Shown: positions 1 through 7,667 of the stretch, in pieces
How the letters are laid out: each line of letters opens with the position of its first letter
Position numbering within the stretch: position 1 is the first letter of the stretch
Source: JALJPB01 sp963933115
Lineage (GTDB): Bacteria > Pseudomonadota > Gammaproteobacteria > Enterobacterales > Alteromonadaceae
Direction: 5' to 3'
Length of the DNA stretch: 48,656 nucleotides
NCBI GenBank assembly: GCA_963933115.1
Contig: CAWVSL010000017.1
Location: forward strand, 1 to 48,656
Notes under the pieces: model-generated
Told to the model about the DNA's origin: nothing
Seen by the model: only the letters and a program-made list of their open reading frames with translations
Databases searched by the model: none
Made by a program: the position numbers and the translations under genes

Positions 1-38
1 CTGGATGCGCATAATAGCGAGTTTTGATTTTTCGTCAA
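1..38 (-). promoter_or_regulatory. rRNA-type promoter firing leftward out of the window
   Basis: Read on the minus strand, TTGACG (33-38) and TATTAT (11-16) are separated by 16 bases and followed by GCGCATCCAG, a GC-rich discriminator like those of gammaproteobacterial rRNA P1 promoters. AT-rich sequence lies upstream of the -35, as expected of an UP element. In E. coli an rRNA operon also starts next to yrdA. The rRNA genes themselves would lie beyond the left edge, so this is inferred from the promoter and context alone. Confidence 0.6.
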
Positions 39-285
39 CCCTTTTTTGATAATAAGTTGAATTAAGTGTTCAACTGCTTTTTTTTCGTACAAAGCTTGTA
101 TTTCTTGATGTTTAAACAAACAATACTGTTAAATATATTACTTATTTTATCGCTATTTATCTATTTTAGCTGTTTGATCACCTCAGCTTTATTTTGTGCT
201 ATAGAATGTTAATTAAAACAATTCACTAATAATTTGCTAAAATAACGTATGTTTTAATTATCTTATTAGCTCTTTGGATTAATAT
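39..285. other. AT-rich intergenic region upstream of yrdA
   Basis: This non-coding stretch separates the leftward rRNA-type promoter from yrdA. It probably carries upstream activating sequence for the former and the promoter of the latter. I cannot pick a convincing -35/-10 pair for yrdA, and I see no RNA gene or repeat in it. Confidence 0.4.
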
Positions 286-843
286 ATGAGTAAAAGTACA
301 TTATCAAATAATCGTGGTCGGTCTTATCACGACGTTAGCCCTACAATTGGACACGGTGTTTATATTGATCAATCGGCAGTATTAGTCGGCGATATAACCC
401 TGGCTGATGATGTTAGCATCTGGCCGTTAGTCGCAGCCCGAGGTGATGTCAATACCATTACCATTGGTGCAAGAACTAACATACAGGACGGTACTGTTCT
501 TCATGTCACTCGTAAAAGCCCTGGAAACCCTAATGGCAACCTTTTAGCCATTGGTACGGATGTTACTGTTGGTCACAAATGTATGTTGCATGGTTGTGTA
601 CTAGGAAACCGAATATTAGTGGGTATGGGTGCAATCATTATGGATGGAGTTGTCGTTGAAGATGATGTTTTTATTGGCGCTGGTTCATTAGTGCCACCCA
701 ATAAGGTGTTAAAAAGTGGTTACCTTTATGTTGGTAATCCGATTAAACAAGTCCGATTACTTAAAGACAACGAAGCTAAGTTTCTTAAACAATCAGCGAT
801 TAATTATGTTGAGTTAAAAGATGAGTATATTATACAACAATAA
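286..843 (+). CDS. yrdA: Gamma-carbonic-anhydrase-like hexapeptide-repeat protein (YrdA family)
   Basis: The 185-residue protein is built of hexapeptide repeats expected to form a left-handed beta-helix that trimerises. The pattern RGDVNTITIG followed by TNIQDG is typical of the YrdA/CaiE branch of gamma-class carbonic anhydrases. The three zinc-ligand histidines are present at about H73, H97 and H102 (LHV, GHKCMLHG). Family members bind metal, but carbonic anhydrase activity is not established for all of them, so the reaction is uncertain. It is next to the tsaC-hemF-aroE-DUF1488 set, as yrdA is near yrdB-aroE in E. coli, but it is convergent with it. Two stop codons in tandem end the gene. 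Confidence 0.88.
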   Translation: MSKSTLSNNRGRSYHDVSPTIGHGVYIDQSAVLVGDITLADDVSIWPLVAARGDVNTITIGARTNIQDGTVLHVTRKSPGNPNGNLLAIGTDVTVGHKCMLHGCVLGNRILVGMGAIIMDGVVVEDDVFIGAGSLVPPNKVLKSGYLYVGNPIKQVRLLKDNEAKFLKQSAINYVELKDEYIIQQ

Positions 844-863
844 TAATCAGAATATTATTTGTC

Positions 864-931
864 TGCGCTCGCTCAATTTACGCTATTACATTGGTGATTA
901 ATAAATATTTAATGACGTAATCACGAGCGCA
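864..931. terminator. Nested inverted repeat between convergent yrdA and DUF1488 gene
   Basis: TGCGCTCG (864-871) is complementary to CGAGCGCA (924-931), and inside it GTGATTA (894-900) is complementary to TAATCAC (918-924). The gap separates two converging genes, so a bidirectional terminator is a reasonable reading. There is no clear T tract, the loop is long, and the two stems share one base, so the function is uncertain. Confidence 0.35.
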
Positions 932-948
932 AAAGGTTGTATCAATTA

Positions 949-1182
949 TCACGGCATCTCAATATGAATAATATCACCTTCAAATTCATTTCTTTCCAAC
1001 CAGAGTTCGGTGACTTCTTCTAAATCAAATTTAGTACTGTTGTCAATAATTGCTAATTCCTTTAATTGTATTGAATGAAAATATATCTTTATTGCCTGTC
1101 CTGACAATTGAGCCGTTAAACACCAAGCTTTTTCTTTATCGTCAAACTTTAAGTCGTCATTAAATAATACCGCTTGGTTCAT
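949..1182 (-). CDS. DUF1488 family small protein (YrdB-like)
   Basis: A 77-residue acidic protein beginning MNQAVLF, matching the start and length of the DUF1488 family that includes E. coli YrdB, which also sits beside aroE. The function of the family is unknown. The start codon lies 2 bases after the aroE stop, so it is almost certainly co-transcribed and translationally coupled with aroE as the last gene of tsaC-hemF-aroE-DUF1488. No signal peptide, membrane segment or metal-binding cluster is visible. The assignment rests on the N-terminus, size and position rather than on catalytic residues. Confidence 0.75.
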   Translation of the reverse strand: MNQAVLFNDDLKFDDKEKAWCLTAQLSGQAIKIYFHSIQLKELAIIDNSTKFDLEEVTELWLERNEFEGDIIHIEMP

Positions 1183-1184
1183 TA

Positions 1185-2012
1185 TTATTCCCCTGCCAAA
1201 GATTTTCTTAAGCTGGCAATCACAGACTCTACTTCAGGCTTTACTTCCCTCCATATGGCGAAGCTTTCTGCCGCCTGTCCAACTAACATACCTAAACCAT
1301 CAATTAGATGTTCTGAACCCTGTTCCTTTGCCCACATCAAAAATGGAGTGAGTTCTCTGCCATAAACCATGTCATAACAAACAACATCAGCGCTAATAAT
1401 TTGTGCTGGTATTGAGGGCACTTGACCGCTCAAACTAGCCGAAGTTGCATTGATAATAATATCAAAATCATTCACTACGTCATCAAAACCACAAGCTGTT
1501 AATTTGCTATTATTTTTATCGACATTAAATTGTTTGCAGATACTTTCTGCCTTACTCACAGTTCTATTAGCAACAACAATCATCTGAGGATGACACTCAA
1601 GCAGAGGTAAAATAACGCCTTTTGCTGCGCCGCCAGCACCAAGTAATAATATCCTGCTATTTTTCAACTTAACATTGTTACGTTGTAAATCTTGAACTAA
1701 CCCTAATCCATCGGTATTGTCACCTAGTATCTGACCATCGATAAAGCTCAAAGTATTAACAGCACCGGCCAATCTAGCTCGCTCACTGAGCTGATCACAT
1801 ATAGCTAATGCCTGTTCTTTAAAAGGGATAGTTATGTTGGCGCCTTTCCCTTGCTCACTGATAAATTTTCTTATTTTTTTATCAAAACCATCTACAGCGA
1901 CTAACTCACTTTGATAATTAAGTTGTTGCTCAGTCTCTTTAGCAAAATATTGATGAATAAAGGGTGAGCGAGACTGTTTTATTGGGTTACCATATACACG
2001 ATATTGATCCAT
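1185..2012 (-). CDS. aroE: Shikimate dehydrogenase (NADP+)
   Basis: The enzyme reduces 3-dehydroshikimate to shikimate in aromatic amino acid synthesis in the cytoplasm. The 275 residues match the family length. The shikimate-binding segment near residues 9-18 contains SRSP; the catalytic pair appears as K65 (TIPFKEQ) and D101 (GDNTDG). The dinucleotide-binding loop GAGGAA is at about 125-130, followed by NRT at 149-151, which contacts the NADP phosphate. The C-terminal DGLGMLVGQA motif is intact. It follows hemF after 25 bases and precedes the DUF1488 gene by 2 bases. E. coli has the same aroE-tsaC neighbourhood, but hemF is elsewhere there. Confidence 0.96.
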   Translation of the reverse strand: MDQYRVYGNPIKQSRSPFIHQYFAKETEQQLNYQSELVAVDGFDKKIRKFISEQGKGANITIPFKEQALAICDQLSERARLAGAVNTLSFIDGQILGDNTDGLGLVQDLQRNNVKLKNSRILLLGAGGAAKGVILPLLECHPQMIVVANRTVSKAESICKQFNVDKNNSKLTACGFDDVVNDFDIIINATSASLSGQVPSIPAQIISADVVCYDMVYGRELTPFLMWAKEQGSEHLIDGLGMLVGQAAESFAIWREVKPEVESVIASLRKSLAGE

Positions 2013-2037
2013 AACATACTACTTATAAAATTATAAT

Positions 2038-2970
2038 TTACTGAATTAACCAGTCTTGTGGTACTAAATAATCACTGAGTTTTGCCTCTGCACTGCCCTT
2101 TTCAGGTTGAAAATTGTATTCCCAACGAGCAAGTGGTGGCATTGACATCAATATGGATTCGGTACGACCGCCTGATTGCAAACCAAACAGTGTGCCACGG
2201 TCAAACACTAAGTTAAATTCAACATAGCGGCCTCTTCGGTATAATTGAAATTGTCTCTGTTGCTCTGTGTATGGGGTTTCTTTCCGCTTATTAATAATAG
2301 GTATATAAGCATCAATAAAGCCTTGACCAATCGCGGCAATATAATTGAAGCAAGTATCAAAGTCCCACTTATTAAGGTCATCAAAAAACAAACCGCCCAC
2401 GCCACGAGTTTCATCGCGATGCTTTAAGTAAAAATATTCATCGCACCATTTTTTATAGTCACTATAGACGTTTTCACCAAAAGCTTGGCATAGATCACTA
2501 GCAGTTTGATGCCAATGAACGACATCTTCTTTAACAGGATAAAATGGTGTTAAATCAAAACCACCACCGAACCACCATACAGGCTCTTCACCCTCTTTTT
2601 CAGCAATAAAAAAGCGCACATTGGCATGTGATGTCGGTATATGAGGGTTTTTAGGATGGATAACTAATGAAACACCACAGGCTTGCCAAGTCCGACCTGC
2701 AAGCTCCGGTCGATGGGCGGTTGCTGATGGCGGTAATTTATCACCAGAAACAACTGAAAAGTTGACACCCCCTTGTTCGATAAGGGTTCCATTGGTCATT
2801 ACTCGTGTCCGACCGCCACCACCGGCTTTGCGTTGCCAATTATCTTCAACGAACTGCCCTGAGCCGTCTACCTGCTCCATTGCCCGACAGATTCTATCCT
2901 GTAGTGTTTTTAGAAAGTCTATAACTTGAAGAATGTCAGGAACTTTGTCATTTGTTGTTGCTTCACTCAT
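2038..2970 (-). CDS. hemF: Oxygen-dependent coproporphyrinogen III oxidase
   Basis: HemF converts coproporphyrinogen III to protoporphyrinogen IX with molecular oxygen in haem biosynthesis. The 310 residues carry the family signatures: GGGGRTRVM near residue 50, HPKNPHIPTSHANVRFF, WWFGGGFDLTPFYP, and a C-terminal block with YRRGRYVEFNLVFDRGT and GLQSGGRTESILMSMPP. Its ATG overlaps the tsaC stop in an ATGA arrangement, so translation is probably coupled to tsaC. A requirement for oxygen fits an aerobic or facultative marine bacterium; whether the oxygen-independent HemN is also present cannot be told from this window. Confidence 0.97.
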   Translation of the reverse strand: MSEATTNDKVPDILQVIDFLKTLQDRICRAMEQVDGSGQFVEDNWQRKAGGGGRTRVMTNGTLIEQGGVNFSVVSGDKLPPSATAHRPELAGRTWQACGVSLVIHPKNPHIPTSHANVRFFIAEKEGEEPVWWFGGGFDLTPFYPVKEDVVHWHQTASDLCQAFGENVYSDYKKWCDEYFYLKHRDETRGVGGLFFDDLNKWDFDTCFNYIAAIGQGFIDAYIPIINKRKETPYTEQQRQFQLYRRGRYVEFNLVFDRGTLFGLQSGGRTESILMSMPPLARWEYNFQPEKGSAEAKLSDYLVPQDWLIQ

Positions 2971-3518
2971 GATCGGATTACATCTCCAGAAAGTGCATTT
3001 ATAATAGTCGATGGTTTAGTCAAACCTAATGTCTGACCTTTTAAAATATAATCAAGTTGATGTGGAAACTGTCGCAAAACTTCTTGCCAACTGTTAACTG
3101 TCGGTTCGCCAGATAAATTAGCACTGGTGGAAATGATGGGTTTAGAAGTTTGTCTACAGAGTTCAACAATGTCCGGGTGGTTAGTAATTCTTACAGCTAC
3201 CGTGTTAAAAGCGCCAGAAATTAATGGTGACAGGTTTATATTTGCGGGTAATATTTGAGTAATAGGTCCTGGCCACCTAGCCATAAAAATAGAGCGCTTA
3301 TCTTCGGGGATTTCATTGTCATTGATATAAGGTAAAACTTGAGAGTAATTACCCGCAAGTAAAATAAGACCTTTGTCTTTAGATCTATTTTTAAGTGCAA
3401 GTAACGTCTTTATTGCTTTTTCATTATCAGGATCACAACCTAAACCAAAGACGGCTTCTGTTGGGTAGGCAATAATACCACCCGTGTTAAAAGTATCAAC
3501 AATATTCATTTCGTTCAC
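2967..3518 (-). CDS. tsaC: Threonylcarbamoyl-AMP synthase
   Basis: TsaC makes threonylcarbamoyl-AMP from threonine, bicarbonate and ATP for the t6A37 modification of ANN-decoding tRNAs. The 183-residue YrdC/Sua5 domain shows AYPTEAVFGLGCDP near residues 17-30, KGLILLAGNY, RWPGPITQILP and STSANLSGEPT. Length is close to E. coli TsaC (190). The start is either GTG at 3518 or ATG at 3509, giving MNIVDTF; a weak GAG lies upstream of the GTG, so the GTG is kept, but the ATG is a real alternative. It is the first gene of the leftward tsaC-hemF-aroE-DUF1488 set. Confidence 0.94.
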   Translation of the reverse strand: MNEMNIVDTFNTGGIIAYPTEAVFGLGCDPDNEKAIKTLLALKNRSKDKGLILLAGNYSQVLPYINDNEIPEDKRSIFMARWPGPITQILPANINLSPLISGAFNTVAVRITNHPDIVELCRQTSKPIISTSANLSGEPTVNSWQEVLRQFPHQLDYILKGQTLGLTKPSTIINALSGDVIRS

Positions 3519-3626
3519 AAAGCACTCTATTATTAATGATGTAATAATGATATCAATAACAATGTTAACAAAAGCTAGCCATAAATACCTAATATTGGAT
3601 TAATTTATCGATAGAAAAGTTCTAGA

Positions 3627-3655
3627 TTCCGTATTTCATTAAACAAGGTTATAAT
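3627..3655 (+). promoter_or_regulatory. Possible purEK promoter
   Basis: A perfect TATAAT (3650-3655) lies 17 bases downstream of TTCCGT (3627-3632), a weak -35, within the gap before purE. The -10 is good but the -35 matches poorly. I see no PurR-like palindrome in the gap. Confidence 0.35.
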
Positions 3656-3718
3656 TAAAAAAATTTTTACTTTCTTCAAATACGAAGAACATTAAACTCT
3701 ATTAAAAGGCATAAGTTC

Positions 3719-4201
3719 ATGACAGTGGGTATCATCATGGGGTCAAAATCAGATTGGCCAACAATGCAACATGCAGCAGAAATGCTTGACTCTTTAGGTG
3801 TAAAGTATGAGACCAAGGTGGTTTCTGCGCACAGGACTCCTCACTTGCTGGCTCAATATGCTGAAAGCGCAAGAGATAGAGGTATTAAAGTAATCATCGC
3901 TGGTGCTGGCGGAGCTGCTCACTTACCTGGAATGGCAGCAGCTTATACATCTTTACCTGTTTTAGGTGTCCCTGTTCAATCTAAAGCCCTTAGCGGACAA
4001 GACTCTTTATTATCGATTGTCCAAATGCCAAAAGGTATCGCTGTGGGAACGTTAGCGATTGGCAATGCAGGAGCCGCTAATGCAGGTTTACTTGCAGCAC
4101 AAATCCTTGGCACTCATAGACCTGAAGTCCAAAAAAATATAGATGCGTTTCGTAAAGAACAAACTGAAACCATACTTGCTAACCCAAACCCGGCAGAATA
4201 A
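3719..4201 (+). CDS. purE: N5-carboxyaminoimidazole ribonucleotide mutase
   Basis: PurE isomerises N5-CAIR to CAIR in de novo purine synthesis. The 160-residue class I protein has the substrate-phosphate loop MGSKSDWPTM at residues 7-16, SAHRTP at 36-41, and a glycine/alanine-rich GAGGAAHLPGM motif. An AAGG sequence lies about 10 bases upstream of the ATG. purK starts 9 bases after its stop, so the two successive steps of the pathway are encoded as one operon. The presence of PurK downstream supports class I (N5-CAIR-using) rather than class II (CO2-using) PurE. Confidence 0.97.
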   Translation: MTVGIIMGSKSDWPTMQHAAEMLDSLGVKYETKVVSAHRTPHLLAQYAESARDRGIKVIIAGAGGAAHLPGMAAAYTSLPVLGVPVQSKALSGQDSLLSIVQMPKGIAVGTLAIGNAGAANAGLLAAQILGTHRPEVQKNIDAFRKEQTETILANPNPAE

Positions 4202-4210
4202 ATAGACCTT

Positions 4211-5368
4211 ATGAATAAAGTTCTCGTACTTGGCGCAGGTCAATTAGCTCGAATGATGGAATTAGCGGGCACGCCTTTAAACTTAGATGTTAAAGCACTC
4301 GATGTATTAAGTAATAAGATTGTGCAGCCTATTTCACCTGAGCATGTCTATGGTGATCTAACATCAGGTATTGGTAATGCTGATGTCATTACAGCAGAAT
4401 TTGAGCATGTTGCACACGATATACTTTCTAAATGTGAACTATCAGGAAAGTTATACCCAACAAGTGAAGCTATTAAAATTGGCGGTGATAGGCGGTTAGA
4501 AAAAACCTTACTTAATTCATGCAATGCTAGTAACGCTAAACATCATTTTGTTAATTCTAAAGTAGACTTTGATGAAGCCATTAAATATCTATCTTTACCT
4601 ATTATTTTTAAGACTGCGCTTGATGGCTATGACGGAAAAGGTCAATGGCGACTAAAATCAGCGGATGATGCTGCTGAAGTTTGGCGCGAAATAAATAGTT
4701 TTCTGACTGCATCAACAACCAATGTTAAGCAAGCTATAGTTGCCGAACAAATGGTGCCTTTTGATCGAGAAGTATCCTTAGTTGGTGTTCGTCGTGTCAA
4801 TGGTGATGTTGCTGTGTACCCACTTACTGAAAATCATCATACTAATGGTATTTTAAGTGTTTCAGTTGCGGCCCCTGTTGATGCTGCATTACAAAAACAA
4901 GCGACTACTGTATTTAAGGCATTATCTGATAAGCTCAACTATGTTGGTGTACTGGCAATAGAGTTTTTTCAGGTCGGTAATCAACTTTTGGTGAATGAAA
5001 TTGCGCCAAGAGTCCATAATTCAGGGCATTGGACCCAACAAGGTGCTGATACCTGTCAATTCGAAAACCATTTAAGAGCGATTTGTGATTTACCCTTAGG
5101 GAGTACAGCCCTTGTTCGCCCAACGGTAATGATTAACATTATTGGTGAAGATACTGTGCCTAACGATGTGCTTGCCATACCCAGTGCAACCATTCATTGG
5201 TATAACAAAAGTAAGCGTACTGGCAGAAAAATGGGGCATATAAATGTCAGTGGCGAAGATGAACAGCAGCTTGCAGAACGTTTGCAAACGTTATCAAATA
5301 TACTTTGTAAAAAGGCATTTCCTGATCTCCGACAGTTCGCAGCAAACTATAAAGGAAAGCAGACTTAA
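4211..5368 (+). CDS. purK: N5-carboxyaminoimidazole ribonucleotide synthase
   Basis: PurK uses ATP and bicarbonate to carboxylate AIR to N5-CAIR, the substrate of PurE encoded just upstream. The 385 residues form an ATP-grasp enzyme: N-terminal VLGAGQLARMM nucleotide-fold loop, central LDGYDGKGQWR glycine-rich loop, EQMVPFDREVSLVGVR, and the metal/ATP-binding NEIAPRVHNSGHWT segment. It is slightly longer than E. coli PurK (355). The gene ends at a strong hairpin terminator shared with the opposing yrdD gene. Confidence 0.96.
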   Translation: MNKVLVLGAGQLARMMELAGTPLNLDVKALDVLSNKIVQPISPEHVYGDLTSGIGNADVITAEFEHVAHDILSKCELSGKLYPTSEAIKIGGDRRLEKTLLNSCNASNAKHHFVNSKVDFDEAIKYLSLPIIFKTALDGYDGKGQWRLKSADDAAEVWREINSFLTASTTNVKQAIVAEQMVPFDREVSLVGVRRVNGDVAVYPLTENHHTNGILSVSVAAPVDAALQKQATTVFKALSDKLNYVGVLAIEFFQVGNQLLVNEIAPRVHNSGHWTQQGADTCQFENHLRAICDLPLGSTALVRPTVMINIIGEDTVPNDVLAIPSATIHWYNKSKRTGRKMGHINVSGEDEQQLAERLQTLSNILCKKAFPDLRQFAANYKGKQT

Positions 5369-5396
5369 TAAGTGTATTTGTTAAGTTTTTATGGGT

Positions 5397-5424
5397 AAAA
5401 AGACGCTACATCGCGTCTTTTTTT
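5397..5424. terminator. Bidirectional terminator between purK and yrdD
   Basis: AAAAAGACGC pairs with GCGTCTTTTT around a TACATC loop (arms 5397-5406 and 5413-5422). T tracts occur on both strands, fitting termination of purK rightward and yrdD leftward. Confidence 0.85.
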
Positions 5425-5433
5425 ACTTCTACT

Positions 5434-6006
5434 TTAAAAAGATTTTTGCATGTAGGAGCACTTTTTATCTGCACACTGATATTTAATGCCCGCCGCCATA
5501 TTTCTTTTCAATAAAAGGGGGAATTGGCACTTTTCACAAGTACCATCAACTGGCTCATGATTAATAACAAACTTACATTTAGGGTAATTATTACAAGAGT
5601 AAAAAGTTTTGCCATAACGGTTAGTTTTTTCAAATAGCTCACCGTTATCTTTTTGCTGACATTTAGGACAAGCAACATTGACGTCATCTTGGTGATGCGT
5701 TTCTTCAATATGCTGACATTCAGGATAATTTGTACAACCAATAAACATGCCATAACGGCCTTGTTTTACTGCCAAGTTGTTATTGCATAGCGGACACTCA
5801 GTGCCATCAAGTATATTATTTTCAACCCGTTGATGCTCAACAACAGCCCGGGTATATTGACAGCTAGGGTAATTTGAACAGCCTAAAAATGAGCCTGACT
5901 TACCATATTTAATGGTAACATCAGCGCCACAATCAGGACAAACTTCAGATGACTTTTCAAGCGCATGTTCGTGACGGGTAAATAAAACTTTATCTGAGTC
6001 TGACAT
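5434..6006 (-). CDS. yrdD: Topoisomerase-type zinc-finger protein (YrdD family)
   Basis: This protein resembles the C-terminal zinc-ribbon part of DNA topoisomerase I without the catalytic domain. Successive four-cysteine modules are visible: CPDCG...GCSNYPSC, CPLCN...GCTNYPEC, CPKCQ...SCNNYPKC and CEKC...CADKKC. Such ribbons bind zinc and nucleic acid, but the cellular role of YrdD is not established. The start is set at the ATG at 6006 (MSDSDKVLF), because GAGGA lies at proper spacing before it and E. coli YrdD starts at a similar point; a TTG 24 bases upstream (6030) would lengthen it. It is the last gene of LysM-dprA-smg-yrdD, the same order as E. coli smf-smg-yrdD. Confidence 0.87.
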   Translation of the reverse strand: MSDSDKVLFTRHEHALEKSSEVCPDCGADVTIKYGKSGSFLGCSNYPSCQYTRAVVEHQRVENNILDGTECPLCNNNLAVKQGRYGMFIGCTNYPECQHIEETHHQDDVNVACPKCQQKDNGELFEKTNRYGKTFYSCNNYPKCKFVINHEPVDGTCEKCQFPLLLKRNMAAGIKYQCADKKCSYMQKSF

Positions 6007-6066
6007 AATATCCTCAACTATTTCCGGCAATATTATGTCATAAAGCAGCTAATATTATAAATTTAA

Positions 6067-6540
6067 TTAGTGTAATGGCCCTTCCTGCTCATCAAAAATC
6101 AAATCTTCCATTTGTGAATAAGCGTTTTCTTTACCTGGCACATTAAATAACACCATAAGTACCACCCATTTAAGATCCTCCATTGAGAAGTACTGGGTAT
6201 CAAGCTCCATTACTCGGTCAATAACCATTTCTCTGGTGGTGAAGTCCAATACCTTAACTTGTTCTAGAAACATTAAAAAACCACGGCACTCAGTGTCGAG
6301 TAATTCCATCTCTTCGATAGTGTATATACGAACTGATTTACTCGCAGTACGAGTTAAATAAGGATGAGCATCATTATCTTGTAATGCGGCTAGTTTTTCT
6401 AACCAATTAAGCGCTTTATAAATTTCGTCTTGATGAAAGCCAGCACGGGTCAACTCATCAGTAAGTAAATCATGATCAACCATAACCTCAGCTTCACTAT
6501 GAATATAGTTTTCAAAAAGGTACATCAGTATATCGAACAT
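6067..6540 (-). CDS. smg: Smg protein (DUF494)
   Basis: A 157-residue acidic protein beginning MFDILMYLFENYI, which is the characteristic start of the DUF494/Smg family. Its function is unknown; the conserved linkage with dprA suggests a shared transcript more than a proven shared role. The start lies 2 bases after the dprA stop. I see a helical, soluble protein with no membrane segments or catalytic signature. The family assignment is firm. Confidence 0.92.
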   Translation of the reverse strand: MFDILMYLFENYIHSEAEVMVDHDLLTDELTRAGFHQDEIYKALNWLEKLAALQDNDAHPYLTRTASKSVRIYTIEEMELLDTECRGFLMFLEQVKVLDFTTREMVIDRVMELDTQYFSMEDLKWVVLMVLFNVPGKENAYSQMEDLIFDEQEGPLH

Positions 6541-6542
6541 AA

Positions 6543-7634
6543 TTAGCCCCTATTTAATCGAATATAGCCTCCGGGTACAGCCACAACTTGCCCCTTTAGC
6601 TCCAGCATTGTTAATCGGGTTAATACTACCTCTACAGGCAATATAGTCCGAGAAACCACAATATCAATTGGAGTGACTTCATATTCAACACTAGCTAATA
6701 ATGGATCGTTAAACAAGTCCTGTTGGTAGTTATTTTCCTTATTTTTCTTAGTAGGTGCTTGATTATCTAATCCAGTTAACTCTTCGACAATATCGGTGGC
6801 ATTATCGATAAGTAAAGCGCCTTGTTTAATTAACCAATGACACCCCTTCGCGAGTGGATTATTAACAGAGCCGGGAATAGCAAAAACCTCTCTCCCTTGC
6901 TCAAGAGCGCAACGGGCAGTAATTAATGAACCACTCTTGATTTCAGCTTCAACGACAAGTACCCCCTGACTTAAGCCACTAATAATTCTGTTTCTTTTCG
7001 GAAAGTGACCAGCCTTTGGTAATGTACCCGGCACAAATTCGCTGACAATAAGACCACCCGATTGTAAAATTTCTTGGCTCAACAGCTTATGTCGTGAAGG
7101 GTAAACTTTGTCTAATCCTGTTGCAACGACCGCAATAGTTTTCCCCTGAGCTTGCAACGCACCTCTATGAGCAGCAGCATCTATACCTAATGCCAGACCA
7201 CTTGTTATAACAAAATCATGCGCCACCAATTGATGAGCAAATTTACCCGCATTATCACGACCACTTATCGTGGCCGATCTACTACCAACAATCGCTATTT
7301 GAGTTTGATTAAGTAACTTGCTGTCACCTTGGATAAAAAGGACTAATGGGGGATCATAAATTTCTTTTAATAACTTAGGGTAACTGTGATCATCAAAACA
7401 GACAATTTCACTATGACAACTTAAACTGTTACTGATTATATTATCAATATTTTCCCAATTAGGATGGGCAAAGGCAGATCTTTGATTAGACGTTAACTTA
7501 CAAGAATTTAATACCTCAAGCGATCGAAATAGTTGAACTAAACCATATTCTTTAACCAATGCTAGCTTCTTATGAATGGCTAATTTTGGTACAAACTTCA
7601 AGGCTAGCCAATATTCTTGATAGGTTCTTGGCAC
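6543..7634 (-). CDS. dprA: DNA-processing protein DprA (Smf)
   Basis: DprA loads RecA onto incoming single-stranded DNA during natural transformation. The 363-residue protein has an N-terminal helical region, a Rossmann-like core (IAIVGSRSATISGRD, SGLALGIDAAAH, VVATGLDKVYPSRH, FPKRNRIISGLS, VVEAEIKSGSLITA, FAIPGSV) and a C-terminal winged-helix segment. The start is a GTG with a strong AAGGAG seven bases upstream. It lies 33 bases after the LysM gene and is directly followed by smg. The gene alone does not show the organism is competent, since dprA is widespread in non-competent bacteria. Confidence 0.94.
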   Translation of the reverse strand: MPRTYQEYWLALKFVPKLAIHKKLALVKEYGLVQLFRSLEVLNSCKLTSNQRSAFAHPNWENIDNIISNSLSCHSEIVCFDDHSYPKLLKEIYDPPLVLFIQGDSKLLNQTQIAIVGSRSATISGRDNAGKFAHQLVAHDFVITSGLALGIDAAAHRGALQAQGKTIAVVATGLDKVYPSRHKLLSQEILQSGGLIVSEFVPGTLPKAGHFPKRNRIISGLSQGVLVVEAEIKSGSLITARCALEQGREVFAIPGSVNNPLAKGCHWLIKQGALLIDNATDIVEELTGLDNQAPTKKNKENNYQQDLFNDPLLASVEYEVTPIDIVVSRTILPVEVVLTRLTMLELKGQVVAVPGGYIRLNRG

Positions 7635-7667
7635 CTGTCTTCTCCTTAAGAGCCGGCCGATAACACA

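Noticed and set aside
3519..3718. PurR operator or purine riboswitch before purE
   Set aside because: I looked for the ACGCAAACGTTTGCGT-type palindrome and for a purine-aptamer arrangement and found neither.
6007..6030. TTG start extending yrdD by eight residues
   Set aside because: The internal ATG at 6006 has GAGGA at proper spacing and matches the family start.
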